Shown one piece after another: positions 1-6,259 of a stretch of 9,471 bases of DNA. Positions within the stretch are counted from its first letter, which is position 1, and each line of letters opens with the position of its first letter. The stretch is from Acidimicrobiia bacterium (GTDB taxonomy: Bacteria > Actinomycetota > Acidimicrobiia > Acidimicrobiales > CATQHL01). Made by a program: the position numbers and the translations under genes. Where the stretch lies: contig JAGWAK010000052.1 of assembly GCA_021296435.1 (NCBI GenBank), positions 1,808 through 11,278 on the forward strand, in the 5' to 3' direction. The notes beneath the pieces were generated by a model. That model saw only the letters and a program-made list of their open reading frames with translations. It was not told the origin of the DNA and did no database searches.

Positions 1-1
1 G

Positions 2-466
2 ATGCTGACCGCGCGGCACACCATCGGTGACCGGGTGGAGGGCCTCGACGCCGGAGCTGACGACTACTTGGTGAAGCCGTTCTCACTCGACGAGCTGCTT
101 GCCCGTGTCAGGGCGCTGTTGCGGCGCACGAGCGTCACCGCGGGCGAGGAGGCCCGTATCGGTCCCGACGTCCTGCGGGTCGCCGACTTGGAGCTGGACC
201 GTGCCGGGCGCACCGTCCGTCGCGGTGGCCGAACCATTGACCTCACGAAGACCGAATTCGACCTCCTTGACCTGCTGGTGCACAACACGGGAATCGTGCT
301 GAGCCGCGATGTGATCTACGAGCGAGTCTGGGGATTCGACTTCGAGACAGGCTCCAAGTCCCTCGACGTGTACATCGGCTACCTCCGCCGCAAGCTGGAG
401 GCTGACGGATCCAAGCGCCTCGTGCACACCGTGCGGGGCGTGGGCTATGTGGTGCGCCGGCCATGA
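2..466 (+). CDS. OmpR/PhoB-family response regulator, C-terminal part (5' end outside window)
   Basis: DNA-binding response regulator of a two-component system, cut by the left edge. The visible 154 residues begin inside the receiver domain at the MLTAR strand, whose Thr is the conserved switch residue. They continue through GADDYLVKPF, where Lys25 of the visible part is the invariant receiver lysine. The phosphoacceptor Asp lies upstream and cannot be checked. A winged-helix Trans_reg_C domain follows at about residues 56-152, with the recognition-helix region SKSLDVYIGYLRRKLE and the closing wing VHTVRGVGYVVR. This C-terminal half is very like mycobacterial MprA/TcrA-type regulators, but orthology is inference. 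The Met at base 2 is internal and not the true start. The stop TGA overlaps the ATG of the downstream kinase (ATGA, 463-466), so the pair is translationally coupled and almost certainly cognate. Confidence 0.95.
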   Translation: MLTARHTIGDRVEGLDAGADDYLVKPFSLDELLARVRALLRRTSVTAGEEARIGPDVLRVADLELDRAGRTVRRGGRTIDLTKTEFDLLDLLVHNTGIVLSRDVIYERVWGFDFETGSKSLDVYIGYLRRKLEADGSKRLVHTVRGVGYVVRRP

Positions 467-1887
467 GCCTGCGCTTGCGCCGCGGGTTGATCCTGGGGTG
501 GCGCGTCGTGCCCGCCTCCCAGATCAGCATGCGGGCGCGGGTCGGGTTGTTGGCCTTCGCCGTCGTGATCCTGGGTGTCGGCTTGGCTGTGGGCATCGGC
601 TACTCCTTCGCGCAACACGAGCTGCACCAGGAGGTGGATCAGTTTCTGGAGCGCCGTGCTCGCGCGGTCTCCGAGACCCTGGAGATCCCCGGCGGGCTCG
701 GAGACCGGCGCGGCCGTGGCGCACTGCCGTTCATCGGCGCCATCGCCCTCGCCGACTTCGACGCCCATGTCCAACTCCTCAATAGAGACGGGCGACCGGT
801 GTTCGCCATCAGCAACGTTCAACTGCCGGTCGGCGCCGGGGACAGGCGGCTCGCCGGTGAGGGCGGGGAGTCGGTGCACCGGACGGTCCGCCTCAACGGG
901 CAGCGCTACCGCGTGCTGACCGCGGCGCTCGGCGGGGGTGGGGCCGTGCAGGTCGCACGGGACCTGAGCGAGACCGACCGGGCACTGCACGACCTCTTGC
1001 GGCGCACGATCCCGCTGGGCGTGATCCTGGCTGCTGCAGCAGCCGGAATGGCGTGGCTACTGGCTCGCCGGGCGCTGCGACCTGTCGAGCAGCTGACCCG
1101 CGCCGCCGAGCACGTGGCGCAGACCCGGGAACTGGCCGGCTCGATCGAGGTCACCAGGGATGACGAGGTGGGACGTCTCGCACGCAGCTTCAACGCCATG
1201 TTGAAGGCGCTGCAGACCTCGCGGCTGCAACAGCAGCGCCTGGTAGCGGACGCCGGCCACGAACTGCGCACTCCCCTGACCAGCATGCGCACCAACGTCG
1301 AGCTGCTCCAGCGGGCGGAATCGCTGGACGACGAGGAGCGTCGACGCATCCTCAGGGACGTCAACGCGGAGCTCCGGGAATTCGGCGAACTGGTGCGAGA
1401 ACTCGTGGAACTGGCCGGCGAGCCCGGGATGACCGACGAGCCATGGATGGAACTCGACCTGGCAGACCTGGCAGAGGACGCCGCAGGACGGGCGAGGCGG
1501 CGCACCGACCGGGACATCGCCACCGCAACCGAGTCCAGATCCACGATCCAGGGACAGCGGGGATCGCTGGAGCGGGCGGTGGACAACCTGGTCGGCAACG
1601 CCATCAAGTTCAGCCCGGACGGGACACCGATCCGCATCGTTACCGACGGTGGGCGCCTGGAAGTGCACGACAGCGGGCCGGGGATCCCGACCGAGGACCA
1701 GCCGCTGATCTTCGAGAGGTTCTTCCGGTCGGCGGCGGCGCGCTCCCGGCCAGGATCCGGCCTGGGCCTCGCCATCGTGAAGCAAATCGTTGAACACCAC
1801 GGTGGCCGCGTCTTCGCCGACACATCGCCCGATGGCGGCGCCGCGGTCGGCTTCGAGATCCCCGCTACCGGAACCGCCACTCCCTAG
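463..1887 (+). CDS. Sensor histidine kinase (HAMP, HisKA, HATPase_c)
   Basis: Membrane sensor kinase that phosphorylates the regulator encoded just upstream; 474 residues, complete. A basic N-terminus is followed by a membrane helix at about 27-50, an extracytoplasmic sensor region of about 130 residues and a second helix at about 183-200. Next come a HAMP domain (about 201-254), a HisKA dimerisation domain with the H-box AGHELRTPL (phosphoacceptor His266), and a HATPase_c domain. The ATPase shows an N-box (DNLVGNAIKF, Asn379), G1 box (DSGPGIP, 403-409), F-box (FERFF, 417-421) and G2 box (GSGLGLAIVKQ, from 431), so it looks catalytically intact. The sensor region contains no domain I recognise, so the signal is unknown. 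The ATG at 463 overlaps the regulator's stop, which supports this start. General architecture is like MprB/TrcS-type kinases. The gene ends convergently with the sulfurtransferase gene. Confidence 0.96.
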   Translation: MSLRLRRGLILGWRVVPASQISMRARVGLLAFAVVILGVGLAVGIGYSFAQHELHQEVDQFLERRARAVSETLEIPGGLGDRRGRGALPFIGAIALADFDAHVQLLNRDGRPVFAISNVQLPVGAGDRRLAGEGGESVHRTVRLNGQRYRVLTAALGGGGAVQVARDLSETDRALHDLLRRTIPLGVILAAAAAGMAWLLARRALRPVEQLTRAAEHVAQTRELAGSIEVTRDDEVGRLARSFNAMLKALQTSRLQQQRLVADAGHELRTPLTSMRTNVELLQRAESLDDEERRRILRDVNAELREFGELVRELVELAGEPGMTDEPWMELDLADLAEDAAGRARRRTDRDIATATESRSTIQGQRGSLERAVDNLVGNAIKFSPDGTPIRIVTDGGRLEVHDSGPGIPTEDQPLIFERFFRSAAARSRPGSGLGLAIVKQIVEHHGGRVFADTSPDGGAAVGFEIPATGTATP

Positions 1888-1908
1888 GCGCGGCGGCCAG
1901 ATTCCGCC
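1888..1908. terminator. Weak bidirectional terminator candidate between convergent genes
   Basis: The 73 bases between the kinase stop (1887) and the sulfurtransferase stop (1961) contain one modest inverted repeat, GGCGG (1892-1896) / CCGCC (1904-1908) with a 7-base loop, starting five bases after the kinase stop. There is no T-tract on either strand. Placement between convergent genes fits a bidirectional terminator, but a 5-bp GC stem is common by chance at this base composition. Confidence 0.3.
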
Positions 1909-1960
1909 CGGACAATGGGAACCGAATCAGGCCGGGGCCGGATCGGGACGGTGGTCTCGC

Positions 1961-2818
1961 TCAGCCGGGTTCGGGCCCGGCGGCAACCGGACGGTCCTCG
2001 TCGGTGCCCCAGGCCGACCAGGACCCCACGAACAGTCGACCCGGCCCGAGCCCCGCCACCTCGAGCGCCAGCAGATCGAGGTTGGCGCTGACGCCGGAAC
2101 CGCAGTAGGCGACCACTCCGGTCTCGCCATCGACCCCGAGTTCTGCGTACATCTCCCGCAACGCCGCGGGGCTCTGCAACGTGCCGTCGGCTCTGAGGTT
2201 GGCGGCGCACGGCGCGCTGACGGCGCCGGGAACGTGTCCGAACCGCGGATCGATAGCGTTCGGTTCGCCCCGGTACCGCTCGGCTGAGCGGGCGTCGAGC
2301 ACGACGGTCCCAGCGTTGCGGCGCAGCTCGTCGACCTCGTCGATGGTGACGAACGGCTCCGGGGGCCACGCGCGGGGAGTGAAGTGAGCTCGCACCGGCT
2401 CGGGGACCGCAGTGCTCAGCGGACCTGGCCAGGCGGCGAGACCTCCGTCCAGAACTGCCGCAGGCTCACCGAGCGAGCGCAGCATCCACCAGAGCCGCCC
2501 TGCGACCATGCCACCGGCGTCGTCATAGGCCACCACCTGGCAGCCGTCAGCGATGCCCGCCGCACCCAGCGCCGCGGCGAAGACCTCCGGGTCGGGTAGG
2601 GGATGGCGCCCGCCGCTGCGGGTCGGCGCCGCCGAGAGGCCTTCGTCCAGGTTCAGGAACACCGCGCCGGGAATGTGCCCCGTCTCGTAGGCGGCCCGGC
2701 CCGAGCGCCCGTCGAGGTACCACCGCACGTCGGCGACCACCACTTGGTGGAGGTTCTCCTGGAGCCAGGTTCCACTCACAAGGGGCCCTGGTAGCCCGGT
2801 GCCGGCTGGTTGGTTCAC
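1961..2818 (-). CDS. sseA: Two-domain rhodanese: thiosulfate/3-mercaptopyruvate sulfurtransferase
   Basis: Transfers sulfur from 3-mercaptopyruvate or thiosulfate to a thiophilic acceptor through a cysteine persulfide; cytoplasmic, 285 residues, the usual length. The N-terminal rhodanese domain (about 10-135) has DVRWYLDGRSGRAAYETGHIPG and lacks a catalytic Cys, as expected of the inactive half. The C-terminal domain (about 155-280) has LDARSAERYRGE, GHVPGAVSAP and the active-site loop CGSGVSA with Cys239. A CGSG(V/T)(T/S)A loop is typical of 3-mercaptopyruvate sulfurtransferases, whereas thiosulfate enzymes usually carry CRKGV(T/S), so the first substrate is favoured. The family closing motif GSWSAWGTDEDRPV is present at 265-278. 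The start is GTG at 2818, two bases after the hydratase stop, so it is probably translationally coupled; the Shine-Dalgarno sequence is weak. The symbol is given by similarity of type only. Confidence 0.93.
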   Translation of the reverse strand: MNQPAGTGLPGPLVSGTWLQENLHQVVVADVRWYLDGRSGRAAYETGHIPGAVFLNLDEGLSAAPTRSGGRHPLPDPEVFAAALGAAGIADGCQVVAYDDAGGMVAGRLWWMLRSLGEPAAVLDGGLAAWPGPLSTAVPEPVRAHFTPRAWPPEPFVTIDEVDELRRNAGTVVLDARSAERYRGEPNAIDPRFGHVPGAVSAPCAANLRADGTLQSPAALREMYAELGVDGETGVVAYCGSGVSANLDLLALEVAGLGPGRLFVGSWSAWGTDEDRPVAAGPEPG

Positions 2819-2820
2819 GG

Positions 2821-3609
2821 TCAGCGTCCCACGAAGCGGGCCTTGCCGGGGCCGTGCTCGACGAAGCTCTTGACGCCGATGCGCGCATCCTCGCTGGCGA
2901 AGGCGGCGGTGAACTCCGCCGTCTCCAGTTCGAGGGCATCGTCGAGCGGCAGGTCGAAGCCGTCGTTCATGGCGGTCTTGGCGTGCCTCAGCGCCGCAGG
3001 TCCCGCAGCGAAACGCTCGGCCATGGCCACCGCCTGGTCGTACGTCTCAGCTGCGGGGTGCACGGCGTCGGCCAGACCGATGGCCAGGGCCTCGGTGGCA
3101 CTCACACGGCGGCCGCTGTAGATGATCTCCTTGGCGCGGCTGAGGCCCACGAGGCGCGGCAGGCGCTGCGTGCCGCCGGCGCCGGGGATGATGCCCAGCA
3201 GGATCTCCGGCTGGCCAAAGACGGCGTCGTCCGCGGCGATTCGGAAGTCGGTGGCCATCGCCAGTTCACAGCCACCCCCGAGGGCGTACCCGTTCACGGC
3301 CGCGATGAGGATCTGCGGGACGCACTCCAGTTGCCGGAGCGCGCCGGTCAGGCTCACAGGTGCTCCCGAATCGTCTCCACCGGCGGAGCGGCCCGGTCGG
3401 AATTCCTTGATATCGGCACCCGCGGCGAAGATCCTGGGGCCTCCCCACAAGACGGCGGCGCGAATGTCCGAGCGCCCTCGCAACTCCCCGGCCACCGCCG
3501 CGATCTCCGCTGACACCGCATTGCTCAGGGCGTTCATCTTCGGTCGATCCAGGCGGATCGTCGCCACGCCGGGCGCGGTGTCGGGCTGCAGGTGGACGAA
3601 TTCGCTCAT
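2821..3609 (-). CDS. Enoyl-CoA hydratase/isomerase family protein (probable active hydratase)
   Basis: Crotonase-fold protein of 262 residues, the usual length, likely adding water to trans-2-enoyl-CoA in fatty-acid or amino-acid degradation. The oxyanion-hole loops are recognisable: FAAGADIKEF (61-70) and NGYALGGGCELAM (106-118). Both catalytic glutamates of true hydratases are present, Glu115 in GGGCELAM and Glu135 in FGQPEILLGIIPGAGGTQRL. This argues against an isomerase-only or inactive paralogue. The C-terminus (AFASEDARIGVKSFVEHG) is the normal trimerisation tail. The substrate cannot be assigned. The start is ATG at 3609, 11 bases after the stop of the small membrane protein gene, with only a weak AGG-type ribosome-binding site. 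It lies in the string dnaB-membrane protein-hydratase-sulfurtransferase, with no fatty-acid oxidation neighbours visible in the window. Confidence 0.94.
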   Translation of the reverse strand: MSEFVHLQPDTAPGVATIRLDRPKMNALSNAVSAEIAAVAGELRGRSDIRAAVLWGGPRIFAAGADIKEFRPGRSAGGDDSGAPVSLTGALRQLECVPQILIAAVNGYALGGGCELAMATDFRIAADDAVFGQPEILLGIIPGAGGTQRLPRLVGLSRAKEIIYSGRRVSATEALAIGLADAVHPAAETYDQAVAMAERFAAGPAALRHAKTAMNDGFDLPLDDALELETAEFTAAFASEDARIGVKSFVEHGPGKARFVGR

Positions 3610-3620
3610 GGCTGCTCAAC

Positions 3621-3833
3621 CTATCCGGCCACGAGACTCGCCAACGCCCAGATGGCCGCAATCGTGCCGACGGCGATCATGACGAGGCTCCGTACCAGGG
3701 GCGGGCGGGGCAGGTCCTCGCCGGCTCGACCGGGAGGCCGTGGACGGGTGAGGGCCAGGATGTTGCCGACCGCCATCGCGCCGCCGAGGGCCAGGACGAG
3801 CCACCGCAGGATGTCGTCGCCGAGGAAGACCAC
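3621..3833 (-). CDS. Small two-helix membrane protein, function unknown
   Basis: I do not recognise this 70-residue protein. It has a short N-terminus (MVFLGDDILR), a hydrophobic helix at about 9-28 (LVLALGGAMAVGNILAL), a Pro/Arg-rich loop at about 30-48 (RPRPPGRAGEDLPRPP) and a second helix at about 48-68 ending at the C-terminus. The pattern predicts an integral membrane hairpin with the basic, proline-rich loop probably cytoplasmic. The start is GTG at 3833, four bases after the dnaB stop, and the stop is 11 bases before the hydratase start. Together with the intact hydrophobic pattern, this tight fit is the main evidence that it is real. It may be co-translated with dnaB. There is no sequence basis for a specific role. 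Confidence 0.7.
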   Translation of the reverse strand: MVFLGDDILRWLVLALGGAMAVGNILALTRPRPPGRAGEDLPRPPLVRSLVMIAVGTIAAIWALASLVAG

Positions 3834-3837
3834 GCGC

Positions 3838-5280
3838 TCAGAACTCCCCTTCCGACGAGCGCTGGCTGAGGTTGTCGAAGCGCGTGTAATGCGGCAGGAA
3901 GGCCAGCTTCACGACCCCGGTGGGTCCGGTGCGGTGCTTGGCGACGTGTAGTTCGGCGATCCCGCGGTCGGAGGTGTCGGAGTTGTACATCTCGTCGCGG
4001 TACAGGAACATGACCACATCGGCGTCCTGCTCGATGGCGCCCGACTCGCGCAGGTCCGCCAGCATCGGCCGTTTGTCGGCGCGGGCCTCCGGAGCGCGGG
4101 ACAGCTGGGAGAGTGCCACGACCGGGCACTCGAGCTCGCGGGCCAGGATCTTCAGTCCCCGGCTCATCTCGCTGACCTCCACCTGACGGCTCTCGGCGCC
4201 CATCCGGCCGCCCATCAACTGCAGGTAGTCGACGACCACGAGGCCCAGATCGCCCCATTCGGCGTGCTTGCGGCGCGCCTTGGCGCGGATCTCCAGAACC
4301 GAGGTGTTGGGATTGTCGTCGATCCACAGCGGCGCCTCGGCGAGATGCCCCACCGCTGCGTTGACGCGCTTCCAGTCGTTGTCGCTGAGGCGGCCCGAGC
4401 GGATGTTCTGCGTGCTGACCTGCGCCTCCGAGCACAGCAGGCGCTGGGTCAACTCCAGATGGCTCATCTCCAGGGAGAAGAACAGCACCGGCCGGCGGGC
4501 GTCCATGGCCGCCGAGGCGGCCATGCCCAGCGCCAGGGAGGTCTTGCCGATGCCCGGACGGGCACCGAGGATGACCAGCGTGGACGGCTGCAGGCCCAGC
4601 AGGAGGGTGTCCAGATCACCGAAGCCGGTCGGCACGCCGGTGAGGCTCTGGCCGTGCTGGTACAGCTTCTCGAGGTGCTCCACCCCCTTGTCGATGAGCG
4701 TGTAGAGCGACTCCAGCGTGGTGGCCGAAGCGCCGCTGGCGACCGAGAAAATCATCGACTCGGCCTGATCCAACGCCGCGTCGACGTCCGCGGGCCGGCT
4801 GTAGGCCAACTCGGCGACCTCGCCGGCCGCGCCGATGAGCCGCCGCAACGTGGCGTTGCGGGCCACGATGTCGGCATAGTGCGCGGCGTTGCCCGCCACC
4901 GGCGTGCTGGCCTGAATCTCCACGAGAGCACCGGCGCCGCCCACGGCCTCCAGCAACCCGTTCCGCTGCAACTCCGCCGCCACCGTGACGGTGTCCACCG
5001 GTTCACCGGCGCCGTACAGCGCAGCCACAGCGTCGAAGACGTGCGCGTGCGCCGGACGGTAGAAGTCCTCCGCCGACGTCAACTCCACCGCATCGGCGAT
5101 GGCCTCAGCCGTCAGCAGCGTCGCCCCCAACAGCGCCCGCTCCGCAGCCAGATCATGCGGCGGCACCCGGCCCGGCGCTCCCTGACCTGTTCGGTCCCCT
5201 TCGCCACGGCGCGCTGCCGCGGCGCCCTCACGGGCACCGGATCCGGGGTGCAGAGTGCTCGAAGTGGCGGTCATGGTCAC
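3838..5280 (-). CDS. dnaB: Replicative DNA helicase DnaB
   Basis: Hexameric 5'-3' helicase that unwinds DNA at the replication fork and contacts primase; 480 residues, no intein. A poorly ordered N-terminal tail (1-38, rich in Gly/Ala/Arg) precedes the family start RVPPHDLAAERALLG. The primase-binding N-terminal domain spans about 39-140. After a linker comes the RecA-like domain, with Walker A GARPGIGKTS (239-248, Lys246), FFSLEMSHLELTQRLL (267-282), Walker B LVVVDYLQLMGGR (347-359, Asp351), SQLSRAPEARADKRP (391-405) and the arginine-finger motif KHRTGPTG (448-455, Arg450). All key motifs are intact. Starts GTG at 5280 and ATG at 5274 are both possible and neither has a good Shine-Dalgarno sequence. 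The gene is followed four bases later by the small membrane protein gene. A 189-base spacer separates it from ssb. Confidence 0.98.
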   Translation of the reverse strand: MTMTATSSTLHPGSGAREGAAAARRGEGDRTGQGAPGRVPPHDLAAERALLGATLLTAEAIADAVELTSAEDFYRPAHAHVFDAVAALYGAGEPVDTVTVAAELQRNGLLEAVGGAGALVEIQASTPVAGNAAHYADIVARNATLRRLIGAAGEVAELAYSRPADVDAALDQAESMIFSVASGASATTLESLYTLIDKGVEHLEKLYQHGQSLTGVPTGFGDLDTLLLGLQPSTLVILGARPGIGKTSLALGMAASAAMDARRPVLFFSLEMSHLELTQRLLCSEAQVSTQNIRSGRLSDNDWKRVNAAVGHLAEAPLWIDDNPNTSVLEIRAKARRKHAEWGDLGLVVVDYLQLMGGRMGAESRQVEVSEMSRGLKILARELECPVVALSQLSRAPEARADKRPMLADLRESGAIEQDADVVMFLYRDEMYNSDTSDRGIAELHVAKHRTGPTGVVKLAFLPHYTRFDNLSQRSSEGEF

Positions 5281-5289
5281 CGCTTCAAT

Positions 5290-5335
5290 GTGTGACGGGG
5301 GTGTGACAGCGTGCCCCGAGGGAGTTCAGGTGAAC
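5290..5335. promoter_or_regulatory. Candidate regulatory repeats upstream of dnaB
   Basis: Just upstream of the dnaB start is a perfect 7-bp direct repeat, GTGTGAC at 5290-5296 and 5301-5307, separated by GGGG, giving an 11-bp period. A short inverted repeat, GTTCA-GG-TGAAC, lies at 5324-5335. Two 7-bp direct repeats with a 4-bp spacer is the geometry bound by PhoB/OmpR-family regulators. On the dnaB-sense strand the unit is GTCACAC, and the right half of the inverted repeat reads GTTCACC, the Streptomyces PHO-box core as I recall it. That these are operators is inference. No convincing -10/-35 pair was found here. Confidence 0.3.
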
Positions 5336-5388
5336 GATGGGGCCCGAGGGCCAAGAGGCGGGAGAGCGGCAGGTGCGCTCCCGGCGAG

Positions 5389-5403
5389 GTCCCGTTCCGG
5401 GAC
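5389..5403. other. Short hairpin in the ssb-dnaB spacer
   Basis: Perfect 6-bp inverted repeat GTCCCG-TTC-CGGGAC. On the - strand transcript it folds as GUCCCG-GAA-CGGGAC, a stem with a three-base loop. It lies 25 bases downstream of the larger post-ssb stem-loop and about 110 bases before dnaB. It could be a second element of a terminator or processing region. No other function is suggested by the sequence. Confidence 0.3.
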
Positions 5404-5427
5404 TAACGCCCGGCCAGGACGCTCATT

Positions 5428-5464
5428 CCGGACGTTCCCGGCAGTGCCGGGGACTTGGGTCCGG
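5428..5464 (-). terminator. Strong stem-loop immediately after ssb (terminator or processing site)
   Basis: Starting about five bases after the ssb stop codon, the - strand transcript can form a long hairpin. The outer stem is CCGGAC (5464-5459) / GTCCGG (5433-5428). The inner stem pairs 5454-5446 with 5442-5434 around an ACU loop, with one C-A mismatch and a 4-base asymmetric bulge (5455-5458). That is about 14 pairs, nearly all GC. There is no U-tract, which is usual for candidate terminators in high-GC actinobacteria. It would separate ssb from dnaB at the RNA level, by termination, partial read-through or RNase processing. Confidence 0.5.
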
Positions 5465-5469
5465 TCAAT

Positions 5470-5925
5470 TCAGAAGGGTTCCTCGTCGCCGTAGGAGGGC
5501 GTCGCAGCTCGAGCGGGACTCCCCCCGGGCGCAGCGGTCCGCCGCGGGGCCGTCCCGTTGCCCTCCCGGAACTCGTTGCGGTTGACCTGAGCGGAGGCCC
5601 AGCGCAGGCTGGGTGCCACTTCGTCGGCCACGATCTCCACCTTGTTCCGCTTCTCGCCATCAGGAGTCTCCCAGGAGCGCTGGTCCAGCCGCCCATAGAC
5701 GATGACCCGCGTACCCTTGGTGATGGACTCCGCGACATTCTCAGCCAGCGAGCGCCAGCAGGTCACGTCGAAGAACGAGACATCCTCCACCTGCTCGCCG
5801 CCGCGCTCGTAGCGGCGGTTCCACGCCACGCCGAACGTGCAGACCGGTGCTCCCGAGGGCGTGAACCGCAACTCGGGATCCCGCGTGACATTTCCAACAA
5901 TCGACACCGTGTTATCGAAAGCCAT
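5470..5925 (-). CDS. ssb: Single-stranded DNA-binding protein SSB
   Basis: Essential ssDNA-binding protein that coats unwound DNA and recruits replication and repair proteins; 151 residues, complete. The OB-fold occupies about 1-108. It opens with MAFDNTVSIVGNVTRDPELRFTPSG and continues through FGVAWNRRY, FFDVTCWRSLAENVAESITKGTRVIVYGRL and WETPDGEKRNKVEIVADEVAPSLRWA. The base-stacking Trp positions W35, W57 and W85 are present. A Gly/Ala/Pro-rich flexible linker of about 35 residues leads to the acidic tip GDEEPF, a slightly shortened form of the DDDIPF tail that binds partner proteins. The start is ATG at 5925, preceded by a strong AAGGAGGAG ribosome-binding site ending about nine bases upstream. 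In many actinobacteria ssb sits between rpsF and rpsR; here it follows rplI after a 337-base non-coding leader. It probably has its own promoter. Confidence 0.98.
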   Translation of the reverse strand: MAFDNTVSIVGNVTRDPELRFTPSGAPVCTFGVAWNRRYERGGEQVEDVSFFDVTCWRSLAENVAESITKGTRVIVYGRLDQRSWETPDGEKRNKVEIVADEVAPSLRWASAQVNRNEFREGNGTAPRRTAAPGGSPARAATPSYGDEEPF

Positions 5926-5949
5926 CTGAACTCTCCTCCTTCGTTCTGC

Positions 5950-5975
5950 CCGAACATCTTAGTACAGATGTTCGG
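5950..5975. promoter_or_regulatory. 26-bp perfect palindrome in the ssb upstream region (operator or hairpin)
   Basis: CCGAACATCT (5950-5959), six bases, then AGATGTTCGG (5966-5975): a perfect 10-bp inverted repeat lying 25-50 bases upstream of the ssb start codon. At a 6-base spacer it could be a dimeric repressor operator or, if transcribed, a 10-bp RNA stem next to the ribosome-binding site. On the - strand it contains TAAGAT, a 4/6 match to a -10 box, so an operator would overlap any promoter here. GAAC and GTTC half-sites recall actinobacterial LexA boxes, but their spacing is 14 bases and not 4. Confidence 0.55.
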
Positions 5976-6203
5976 ATACACCACTTCGGCCGGACGCCGG
6001 GGCGGCCGGCATGATCGCACCGCCAGCCTGGGGGGCGCTTGCGAAAGCCCTAGGGATTTGAGGGGCAAAAGCCGCTTTCTGCGGTGGACGGAGCGCGGGA
6101 TACGCGGGGATGGATGGGGGGAAACCGACAGGCGGATTGTGAACAAGCCAACCGTGATGGGCACAACACCGGCCACCGCGGTCTGCGCCACAACTGATAC
6201 TAA

Positions 6204-6231
6204 ATAGAATATAGCGAAAATTATAGAATAT
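6204..6231. repeat. 9-bp direct repeat in an AT-rich island
   Basis: ATAGAATAT occurs at 6204-6212 and again at 6223-6231, 19 bases apart start to start, close to two helical turns. It lies inside the only strongly AT-rich patch of the window (about 6197-6232), which contrasts sharply with the GC-rich surroundings. It may be a pair of protein-binding sites or an incidental product of the AT-rich composition. Confidence 0.45.
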
Positions 6232-6250
6232 GCGGAGGCGCGTGCGTCAC
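6208..6250 (-). promoter_or_regulatory. Candidate promoter for ssb
   Basis: On the - strand, positions 6225-6220 read TATAAT, an exact -10 consensus, and a second near-match TATATT lies at 6213-6208. The best upstream partner is GTGACG at 6250-6245 (4/6 to TTGACA), but the 19-base spacer is long and that hexamer sits in the rplI stem-loop. Transcription from here would give an ssb mRNA with a leader of nearly 290 bases containing the palindrome. An exact -10 in a GC-rich region is notable; the -35 is weak. Confidence 0.45.
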
Positions 6251-6259
6251 CGCACGGCC
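6237..6259 (-). terminator. Stem-loop terminator of the rpsF-rpsR-rplI operon
   Basis: Six bases after the rplI stop, the - strand reads CGTGCG-GTGA-CGCACG (6256-6241): a perfect 6-bp GC stem closed by a GUGA (GNRA-type) tetraloop. A further GGC/GCC pairing with a one-base bulge extends it to 6259-6237. A U-rich stretch follows only after about ten more bases. The location directly after the last ribosomal gene supports a terminator or 3'-end stabiliser. Confidence 0.55.

Noticed and set aside
3838..5280. Intein in dnaB
   Set aside because: DnaB is a frequent intein host, but all helicase motifs are continuous at normal spacing within 480 residues.
4264..5295. 343-residue + strand open frame opposite dnaB
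   Set aside because: Composition is typical of an antisense GC-rich shadow (Arg/Gln/His-rich), it has no recognisable motif, and dnaB on the other strand is unmistakable.
5950..5975. Calling the ssb palindrome a LexA box outright
   Set aside because: The GAAC and GTTC half-sites are 14 bases apart instead of 4, so the known consensus is not met.
6001..6190. Riboswitch or tRNA-like structure in the rplI-ssb gap
   Set aside because: Some + strand segments looked faintly like cobalamin-riboswitch pieces, but no full motif was found and no suitable downstream + strand gene exists. No tRNA cloverleaf was found.
5455..6207. 250-residue + strand open frame opposite ssb and the gap
   Set aside because: Antisense shadow of ssb extended by chance through the non-coding gap; no family motifs.
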